NCBI GenBank assembly: GCA_018267655.1
Contig: JAFDYB010000085.1
Coordinates: forward strand, 1-44,381
Length of the DNA stretch: 44,381 nt
Direction: 5' to 3'
Source of the DNA: Bacteroidota bacterium
GTDB taxonomy: Bacteria; Bacteroidota; Bacteroidia; B-17B0; Aurantibacillaceae
In this document: in pieces, positions 32,532 to 38,676 of the stretch
Layout of the letters: every line of letters starts with the position of its first letter
How positions within the stretch are numbered: position 1 is the first letter of the stretch
The notes under the pieces: model-generated
The model's database searches: none
What the model saw: only the letters and a program-made list of their open reading frames with translations
What the model was told of the DNA's origin: nothing
Position numbers and translations under genes: made by a program

Positions 32532-33074
32532 ATGAAACTTTCACAAGTAAAAGCACTTTTGCCGACATTAGACAATGTTGCGTTTAAATTAGAAAACGGA
32601 ACTTTTGTTCCCGAACATTTTCACGTTACCGAAGTTGGAATGGTAACAAAAAATTTTATTGATTGTGGAGGAACAATCCGCAACGAAAAAACGGTAAACT
32701 TTCAGTTGTGGAACGCAAACGACTACGACCACCGCCTAAAACCAACGAAGCTGCTAAACATCATTGAGCTTTCCGAAAAGCAATTAGGAATTGAAGATGC
32801 CGAAATTGAAGTAGAATATCAAAGCGACACAATTGGAAAATATGCGTTGGCTTTTGACGGAGCAAATTTCATTTTGCAAAGTAAAACAACAAATTGTTTA
32901 GCACAAGACAAATGCGGAATACCGCAAGAAAAACAAAAAATCAAATTGTCGGAATTGACAAACACGCAATCGGCTTGTTGCACCGTTTCATCTGAAAGTG
33001 TAAAAAGTGATTGTGGTTGTAATGCAAATGTTGACGAAACAACAACGACTTCCGAGAAAAAAGTTTGCTGTTAA
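32532..33074 (+). CDS. DUF6428-type Cys-rich protein of the arsenic cassette
   Basis: A 180-residue soluble protein starting MKLSQVKALLPTLDNVAFKL, which I believe belongs to the DUF6428 family often found beside arsR in Bacteroidota. An alpha/beta N-terminal domain (to about 115) includes HFHVTEVGMVTKNFIDCGG. The C-terminal third is rich in cysteine (SACC, SDCGCN, KKVCC), so it may bind or carry As(III) or another soft metal. Its stop overlaps the next small gene (TAATG). Confidence 0.75.
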   Translation: MKLSQVKALLPTLDNVAFKLENGTFVPEHFHVTEVGMVTKNFIDCGGTIRNEKTVNFQLWNANDYDHRLKPTKLLNIIELSEKQLGIEDAEIEVEYQSDTIGKYALAFDGANFILQSKTTNCLAQDKCGIPQEKQKIKLSELTNTQSACCTVSSESVKSDCGCNANVDETTTTSEKKVCC

Positions 33075-33199
33075 TGAAAACGTTTTTCATCAAATATAAA
33101 AAGCCAATCATCATAACGACTTCGGTTATTGTGTTGCAACTCATTTTTGGTTTTGACCCGAAGTTTTGTATTATCAATATCATTTGGCTATTCGTTTAG
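33074..33199 (+). CDS. 41-residue membrane protein of the arsenic cassette
   Basis: Starts at the ATG inside TAATG at the previous stop and ends 3 bp before arsC. The product is basic at the N-terminus (MKTFFIKYKKP) with one hydrophobic helix (IIITTSVIVLQLIFG) and a second short hydrophobic end (CIINIIWLFV). I do not recognise it. The tight packing on both sides supports translation. It could be a membrane partner of the cassette, which lacks a visible arsenite pump. Confidence 0.6.
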   Translation: MKTFFIKYKKPIIITTSVIVLQLIFGFDPKFCIINIIWLFV

Positions 33200-33202
33200 A
33201 CT

Positions 33203-33622
33203 ATGGACAAGAAAAAAATATTAGTGCTTTGCACAGGAAACAGTTGCAGAAGTCAAATAGCCGAAGGCTACTTGCGACATTTTGCAGACAACAGAGCAGA
33301 CGTTTACAGTGCAGGAGTTGAAACGCACGGAGTAAACCTGAAAGCTATTGCGACAATGCAAGAAGACGGCATTGACATTTCAAATCACACTTCAAACAAC
33401 ATTGACGAATATTACGAAATTGATTTTGACTTTGTAATTACAGTTTGCGACAACGCAAAAGAACGCTGTCCGTTCTTTCCGACCAAAGCAAAAAAAATTC
33501 ATCAAAACTTTCCAGACCCTGCAAAAGCAACAGGAACAGACGAAGAAATTAAAGAACAGTTTAGACAAGTCAGACAACAAATCAAGGACTATTGCAGACA
33601 GTTTATAGCGGACAACTTGTAA
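33203..33622 (+). CDS. arsC: Arsenate reductase, thioredoxin-coupled (LMW-PTP fold)
   Basis: A 139-residue enzyme that reduces arsenate to arsenite. The phosphatase loop CTGNSCRS begins at Cys10, and the redox cysteines are Cys82 and Cys89 in VCDNAKERC. These are the same three positions as in S. aureus pI258 ArsC, so the thioredoxin-dependent mechanism is expected. The length is also the same type. It is the last gene of cassette C8 and ends 17 bp before the attC box. Confidence 0.93.
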   Translation: MDKKKILVLCTGNSCRSQIAEGYLRHFADNRADVYSAGVETHGVNLKAIATMQEDGIDISNHTSNNIDEYYEIDFDFVITVCDNAKERCPFFPTKAKKIHQNFPDPAKATGTDEEIKEQFRQVRQQIKDYCRQFIADNL

Positions 33623-33639
33623 ACTGACAGAAAAGGGCA

Positions 33640-33776
33640 GCACCTAACAGCGGTTTTGCGTCAGGCGGGGTGACGTGCTTCGTATGAACATTTGTGCTAA
33701 ATTTGAGCTTTCGGCTTCGTATCAAGGTTAGTGCTAAAAATCCCGCCCGAACGCAAAGCCGCAAAACGTTACCTGC
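33640..33776 (+). repeat. attC-like site 8
   Basis: Opens with GCACCTAAC (33640-33648), partner of the C8 head, and ends with GTTACCTGC (33768-33776). Arms GCGG-T-TTTGCGTC-AGGCGGG and right-arm reverse complement GCGG-C-TTTGCGTTC-GGGCGGG, with one extra base on the right. It is most similar to site 0. Predicted cut 33768/33769. Confidence 0.82.
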
Positions 33777-33838
33777 AACCCCTGACGAGCGACAGTGCTA
33801 CTATCAACTGACGGACAAAACTCAACAGCCCACCGCAC

Positions 33839-33905
33839 ATTGCGGCACATTTGCAAGCCGCACAAAAGCCGACACACAAACCTAAGCTTGCAAAAGAGCC
33901 GCAAT
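33839..33905 (+). repeat. Hairpin family 2, copy H6
   Basis: Outer stem ATTGCGGC (33839-33846) with GCCGCAAT (33898-33905). Internal loop ACA against AGA. Inner stem TTTGCAAGC (33850-33858) with GCTTGCAAA (33886-33894). All pairs are perfect. It lies 71 bp after the start of cassette C9. Its inner stem and loop are almost identical to H7 at the other end of the cassette. Confidence 0.75.
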
Positions 33906-34018
33906 TTAGCACCGCTCACGCCCAACAGCTAAACAAATTAGCAAAAAGCTTGTGAGATTGACTAAAAAACCTTTAATTTGCGAACAATAGGTCAAGTCTA
34001 AAAAAAGCAGATATAAAA

Positions 34019-34342
34019 ATGGCAAGATTTGGTGATTTCATAAAAACTGAAAGAGAAAAGCACGGTTGGACACAAACCGAGTTTGGTGCTAAAGTTGGCA
34101 TCAATGCTTTTGCCATCAGCAAAATTGAAAACGGAACACAAAAGTTTAGCAAAGCCAAACTGAAAAAGCTTGCAGAGCTTCTGAACATTGAATACCAAAA
34201 AATCAATGACCTTTTTTACGGAGATTTTTTTGCAACAGAAGCGTACAAAAACCATTGTTCTGACAATGTTTTTGCAGTAGCAGAAGATACAGTTAGGTAT
34301 ATTAAAAACAAGAATTCAAAACAAGGAAAAATTTTTCAATAA
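34019..34342 (+). CDS. XRE-family regulator, probable control protein of the restriction system
   Basis: A 107-residue protein with an XRE helix-turn-helix (about 5-62: FIKTEREKHGWTQTEFGAKV, then GINAFAISKIENGTQ, then LAELLNIEYQKI) and a short C-terminal tail. It lies 7 bp before the restriction-modification gene, in the place of a C protein that times expression of such systems. The XRE fold and its position support this; no operator was identified with confidence. Confidence 0.82.
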   Translation: MARFGDFIKTEREKHGWTQTEFGAKVGINAFAISKIENGTQKFSKAKLKKLAELLNIEYQKINDLFYGDFFATEAYKNHCSDNVFAVAEDTVRYIKNKNSKQGKIFQ

Positions 34343-34349
34343 AAATATT

Positions 34350-37300
34350 ATGCAAAAAAACCTCATAAAGAAATTAGGTTTCATACCAAAAGAAAATACC
34401 TCTGGTATTTTCCAAAAGAAGTATGTTGCATGTGGGAACTACTGCATCGAAGTAGATTTTGAACAAGAAAAAATAAATCTTGGAACTTTAATAAAAGCTG
34501 AACGAAAAACAACACTCAATTTTTTTCAAAAAGAAAATTGGGTTGTTTTAGAATGCGTTGACAGACTATTGGAAAAGGGCTATCAGCCCAAAAATATTGT
34601 CTTAGAAAAAACTTGGGCAACAGGGCACGGAACAAGTGGAAGATTAGACATTTTAGTTAAAAGGGATGACGATAGTGCATATCTAATGATTGAATGCAAA
34701 ACATGGGGGGCGGAATTTGATAAAGAGCTGAAAAAAATTGAAAAAGACGGAGGTCAATTATTTACTTATTTTCAGCAGGACAAAGATGCTGATGTTTTAA
34801 TGCTTTATGCGTCCGAACTTGATGATAACGAAGTAAAATATAGAAACGAAATTATCAAAATAGAGGAAGATTACAGACAAGCAGGTAATGTAAAAGACTT
34901 TTACGAGCGTTGGAATAAACTACCAAAATCGAACGGTATTTTTGAATCTTGGGTAACACCTTATGAGTTTCATAGTAAGGCATTAACCAAAAAAGACTTA
35001 AAGACACTTAAACAAGAAGACAGCAGCTTTATTTTCAATAGATTTTTGGAAATCTTACGGCATAACGTTGTTTCTGATAAGCCTAACGCATTCAATAAAA
35101 TTTTCACATTGTTCCTTTGCAAAATAGTTGATGAGGACAGAAACGATGATGAACAACTACACTTTCAATGGCTTGAAGGAGAGGATACTCACATTTCATT
35201 TCAAAAAAGACTTACAGACCTTTACAACAGAGGAATGTTAGAGCTTCTTGAGAAAAAAGTAACAGATGTGAGTGATAGTGAGTTCGAGAAACAATTTCAA
35301 CAGGTAGAAGACCAATACAAAGAAAAATTTAAAGAAATTCTTACTGAAATTCGTTTAAAGAAAAACAACGAGTTTGCTATTAAAGAGGTGTATGATGATG
35401 CTTCTTTTCAGGATAATGCAAAAGTTGTAAAAGAAGTTGTTGAACTTTTGCAGGTTTACCAACTTCGTTATAATTATCGCCAGCAGTTTCTAAGTGACTT
35501 CTTCGAGCTATTGCTAACAACTGGTTTAAAACAAGAATCAGGACAATTTTTTACACCTGTACCAGTTGCAAGGTTTATTATTAAAAGCCTTCCTTTACAG
35601 GAAATCACAGAACAAAAGTTACAACAAGGAAATAAAAGTGATTTATTGCCAACAATAATAGATTATGCGGCAGGTAGCGGACACTTTATTACTGAATCAA
35701 TGGAAGAAGTTCAAAAATATATTGACACCATTGATGAAAACAGCTATACGCCAGCAACCAAACGAGCATTAAAGAAATGGAAAGACGACCAGTTTGATTG
35801 GGCAGAAGATTATGTTTATGCTATTGAAAAGGATTACCGTTTGGTAAAAACTGCAAAAGTTAGTTGCTATTTACATGGTGATGGATTGGCGAAAGTTATT
35901 CACGGTGATGGATTGGGAGACTTTAAGACTTCCAAAGAATTTAAAAACTTATTGAAAGAAACTGACAAAACATATTCGCAGGACAACAAGCAATTTGATG
36001 TCGTTATTTCAAACCCACCCTATTCGGTTTCTTCTTTTAAAGGCAATATGATTGATGAAGAAAAAGCCAAGCAAGCTTTTAACCTTTATTCAAGATTAAC
36101 CGACCAAAGTAGCGAAATAGAATGTTTATTTATTGAACGCACCAAGCAATTATTGAAAGATGGTGGTGTTGCTGGTATCATATTACCAAACTCAATTTTG
36201 GATAATAACTCTATTCTAAACATTCAAGCAAGAGAAGTAATTCTACAATACTTTGACATAATAGCCATAACAGAATTAGGAACTAATACCTTCATGGCGA
36301 CAGATATTAAAACAATTGTATTCTCATTAAGAAGGAAAAACAATGCTGACTTTGTAAACATCAAAGCATCTGTTGATAGGTTCTTTCAAAATTTTCAAGA
36401 CATTACTATTAACGGTATTGAAAAACCAGTTAAAGAATATGTTTCATATACCTGGGGAGAGATTGCATTTAAAGATTTCATTACCCTACTAAAAAAGAAA
36501 CCCAACACCGAAATATTAGAACACGATATTTACAAAGAATATTTAGAGAAACTAACAGGTAGCCAAGAAGAAAAATTGGATAAAATAATCGCTATCGAAA
36601 AGGAAAAGATAGTGTATTTCATCGTTGCATTGCCTCAAAGGTTAGTGTATGTAAAAACTGGTGAAAAGAGTGATGAAAAACAATTCTTAGGATATGAATT
36701 CAGCAACCGTAGAGGTAGTGAAGGAATACACCCCATAAAAAAAGGAAGTCCAATTGACGATTGTACAAGCTTGTATGACAGTAATAATCCGGAAAACATA
36801 GAAAAGGCAAATTACTACATTGCACAAGGGTTTAAAGGGAATATAGACTTAGCAATTCCAGATTCATTAAACAAAAATGTTGAGTATCTAAACCTCATTG
36901 ATTTATTAGACTTTACCGAAGTTGATTTTGATAAAAAAATTAAGAAGATTACTAAAACTAACATCAAATATGAAGAACTATGGGGGACAAACAATCTTAC
37001 TACAATAGTAAGTATTGCTGATGTTAAGAAAGGAAAATCAATTACAAAAGCACAGACAGTTGAGGGAACTATTCCTGTAATTGCAGGTGGACAAACACCA
37101 GCTTATTTCCACAACCACTCAAACCGAGATGGAAATATAATTACTGTTAGTGCCTCTGGTGCTTATGCAGGTTACTTAAACTACTTTGACACACCAATTT
37201 TCGCATCGGATTGTAACACAATTAAATCAAGGGACGAAAAGCTGATGCCAACAAGATTGTTATTCCATTTCTTGAAAGTGTTACAACCTCAATTTTATCA

Positions 37301-37493
37301 ACTACAGAGAGGACAAGCCCAACCTCATGTGTACGGCAATGACATTGAAAAGGTCAAAATTCCTTTATTTGCCGACAGTAAAATAACAAAAAAAATATTG
37401 AAGGAAATTGACACTTTGGAAGATAAAGCAAAGACACATGTAATTGCGGACATTGACGAACAAAGAGAAAAAATTCTGAAAAAATATCTATAA
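34350..37493 (+). CDS. Single-polypeptide restriction-modification enzyme (nuclease-methylase-specificity)
   Basis: A 1047-residue fusion. The N-terminal PD-(D/E)XK nuclease has GRLDILVKRDD (Asp100) and LMIECKTWG (Glu115, Lys117). A helical linker precedes the gamma-type N6-adenine methylase: GLKQESGQFFTPVPVARF, motif I DYAAGSGHF (438-446) and motif IV NPPY (555-558). The C-terminus (about 850-1040) resembles a type I S-type target recognition domain (KGKSITKAQTVEGTIPVIAGGQTPAYF and PHVYGNDIEKVKIP). The order fits a type IIG/IIL-like or type I-derived enzyme able to act alone. With the XRE gene it makes cassette C9 a complete module. Confidence 0.9.
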   Translation: MQKNLIKKLGFIPKENTSGIFQKKYVACGNYCIEVDFEQEKINLGTLIKAERKTTLNFFQKENWVVLECVDRLLEKGYQPKNIVLEKTWATGHGTSGRLDILVKRDDDSAYLMIECKTWGAEFDKELKKIEKDGGQLFTYFQQDKDADVLMLYASELDDNEVKYRNEIIKIEEDYRQAGNVKDFYERWNKLPKSNGIFESWVTPYEFHSKALTKKDLKTLKQEDSSFIFNRFLEILRHNVVSDKPNAFNKIFTLFLCKIVDEDRNDDEQLHFQWLEGEDTHISFQKRLTDLYNRGMLELLEKKVTDVSDSEFEKQFQQVEDQYKEKFKEILTEIRLKKNNEFAIKEVYDDASFQDNAKVVKEVVELLQVYQLRYNYRQQFLSDFFELLLTTGLKQESGQFFTPVPVARFIIKSLPLQEITEQKLQQGNKSDLLPTIIDYAAGSGHFITESMEEVQKYIDTIDENSYTPATKRALKKWKDDQFDWAEDYVYAIEKDYRLVKTAKVSCYLHGDGLAKVIHGDGLGDFKTSKEFKNLLKETDKTYSQDNKQFDVVISNPPYSVSSFKGNMIDEEKAKQAFNLYSRLTDQSSEIECLFIERTKQLLKDGGVAGIILPNSILDNNSILNIQAREVILQYFDIIAITELGTNTFMATDIKTIVFSLRRKNNADFVNIKASVDRFFQNFQDITINGIEKPVKEYVSYTWGEIAFKDFITLLKKKPNTEILEHDIYKEYLEKLTGSQEEKLDKIIAIEKEKIVYFIVALPQRLVYVKTGEKSDEKQFLGYEFSNRRGSEGIHPIKKGSPIDDCTSLYDSNNPENIEKANYYIAQGFKGNIDLAIPDSLNKNVEYLNLIDLLDFTEVDFDKKIKKITKTNIKYEELWGTNNLTTIVSIADVKKGKSITKAQTVEGTIPVIAGGQTPAYFHNHSNRDGNIITVSASGAYAGYLNYFDTPIFASDCNTIKSRDEKLMPTRLLFHFLKVLQPQFYQLQRGQAQPHVYGNDIEKVKIPLFADSKITKKILKEIDTLEDKAKTHVIADIDEQREKILKKYL

Positions 37494-37505
37494 ATGCAAC
37501 TACAC

Positions 37506-37571
37506 AAGCACACACATTTGCAAGCCGCACAAAGCCGACACACAAACCAAAGCTTGCAAAAGAGTGTGCTT
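37506..37571 (+). repeat. Hairpin family 2, copy H7
   Basis: Outer stem AAGCACAC (37506-37513) with GTGTGCTT (37564-37571). Internal loop ACA against AGA. Inner stem TTTGCAAGC (37517-37525) with GCTTGCAAA (37552-37560). All pairs are perfect. It lies 12 bp after the enzyme stop codon and 48 bp before attC site 9. Confidence 0.75.
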
Positions 37572-37619
37572 TTACCAACGCTCAACTGATAGACAACAAA
37601 GCGACTGAGAAATGGGGCA

Positions 37620-37755
37620 GCAGGTAACAAGGTATTGTCGCAATGGGGGGTGAAGTGCTTCTATGAAACTTTTGTGCTTAAACGAACAGTAGTGCTTCTA
37701 TTAAACATTTGTGCTAAAAATCCCCCACTGCGGCAATACCCGAACCGTTATGGGC
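37620..37755 (+). repeat. attC-like site 9
   Basis: Opens with GCAGGTAAC (37620-37628), partner of the C9 head, and ends with GTTATGGGC (37747-37755). Left arm GGTATTG-T-CGCA-A-TGGGGG; right-arm reverse complement GGTATTG-C-CGCA-G-TGGGGG. The loop holds two 24-bp copies (37655-37678 and 37692-37715) that agree at 22 positions. Predicted cut 37747/37748. Confidence 0.83.
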
Positions 37756-37856
37756 AAGTTTGACAACCATAGCGTTTTGACCAAAATTCAATAACGACAA
37801 GTCATTCAGACCTCATAGCTATTTTGAAAAGTAAACACTTAAAAACAAAATAGAAT

Positions 37857-38273
37857 ATGAAAAAAACAATTATCTTTTTATTTACTGCAATGACAGTTTC
37901 TTTAACTGGTTTTTCACAAACAACAGCAGAAGAATACAATTACTTAACAAAAGGTTATAAAGTTCAAATAGAAAGTGGACTAGACATGAAAAAAGGTTAC
38001 GAACTAGATGATGTCGATGCTGTTTCAGCTGGACCTCGAACTGCTACTCTAAAAAAACTTGTTAAAACTACAAGTGGACAAAAAAAGATAGCAGCTTATT
38101 TAATTATCTATCAAAAAGAAGGCAATCCTAAAGAGTATATCTGTGTCCCAAATCCCAATTCAGACAAAGAAGTTTCAGATGCATATTGGAATATGTTATT
38201 CAATGGCACTAACGACAGTTCAGCGAAATTACAGTTAATTTCATATTTGCTATCACGACGCTTAAATTGGTAA
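37857..38273 (+). CDS. Small secreted protein of unknown function
   Basis: A 138-residue protein with a clear signal peptide (MKKTIIFLFTAMTVSLTGFSQ) and a mature part of about 117 residues that I do not recognise (YNYLTKGYKVQIESGLDMKKGYEL at the start). No cysteine pair or lipobox is seen; one Cys occurs in KEYICVPNP. It is the only gene of the 717-bp cassette C10, which is the size of a classical integron cassette. Confidence 0.7.
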   Translation: MKKTIIFLFTAMTVSLTGFSQTTAEEYNYLTKGYKVQIESGLDMKKGYELDDVDAVSAGPRTATLKKLVKTTSGQKKIAAYLIIYQKEGNPKEYICVPNPNSDKEVSDAYWNMLFNGTNDSSAKLQLISYLLSRRLNW

Positions 38274-38295
38274 GACGAATTGGTTAGGAAAACCA

Positions 38296-38473
38296 GCCCA
38301 TAACAGCAAGCAAGCACAATTTGCGCAGACGAGGTAATAGCTTTTGCAAAAAGTTTCGGTAGACAAGTTTTTCATTTTTGCAAAAGCAACAAACATTAGT
38401 ATCTTTAAACAAACATTTCGGTAGACAATGTTTCAAACTGCAAACTGTGCCTGCTTGCAAACCGTTATAGGGC
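38296..38473 (+). repeat. attC-like site 10
   Basis: Opens with GCCCATAAC (38296-38304), partner of the C10 head, and ends with GTTATAGGGC (38464-38473). Left arm GCAAGCA-A-GCACA-A-TTTGC; right-arm reverse complement GCAAGCA-G-GCACA-G-TTTGC. Both differences are wobble pairs on the bottom strand. The 178-bp site has a diverged loop with two TTTCGGTAGACAA copies. Predicted cut 38464/38465. Confidence 0.78.
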
Positions 38474-38540
38474 ATTGTAAAACGACCGACAGACCAGCAA
38501 ATCGACAGACAGAAAATGAAAAGAAAAGCCAACGCTTCGA

Positions 38541-38604
38541 CAAAATCAAAAGAGGTGCAACCCAACACACAAGCCGACACACAGTTGCACCACATTTGCT
38601 TTTG
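38541..38604 (+). repeat. Hairpin family 2, copy H8 (permuted)
   Basis: Outer stem CAAAATCAAA (38541-38550) with TTTGCTTTTG (38595-38604), one mismatch. Internal loop AGA against ACA, the reverse of the other copies. Inner stem GGTGCAAC (38554-38561) with GTTGCACC (38584-38591). The TTTGC-type stem is outside here and the variable stem inside, as if the two halves had changed places. The loop keeps the ACACAAGCCGACACACA sequence. Confidence 0.62.
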
Positions 38605-38646
38605 CCCCAACGCACCAGCAAATCGACAAATGACTGCAAATTTTAA

Positions 38647-38654
38647 TACTTTTG
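38647..38654 (+). promoter_or_regulatory. -10-type promoter element of the TerB/BrxD/helicase operon
   Basis: TACTTTTG matches TAnnTTTG, 22 bp before the ATG at 38677. No TTTG at -33 is seen. Confidence 0.5.
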
Positions 38655-38676
38655 ACAACTAACACTTTGAAGTATA

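Noticed and set aside
33694..33925. Short open frames on both strands around attC site 8 and H6
   Set aside because: They are produced by the arms of the attC site and hairpin; similar frames appear at every copy of the repeats.
38284..38658. Open frames of 72-124 codons around attC site 10
   Set aside because: They span the site and hairpin H8, have no start signals and low-complexity products.
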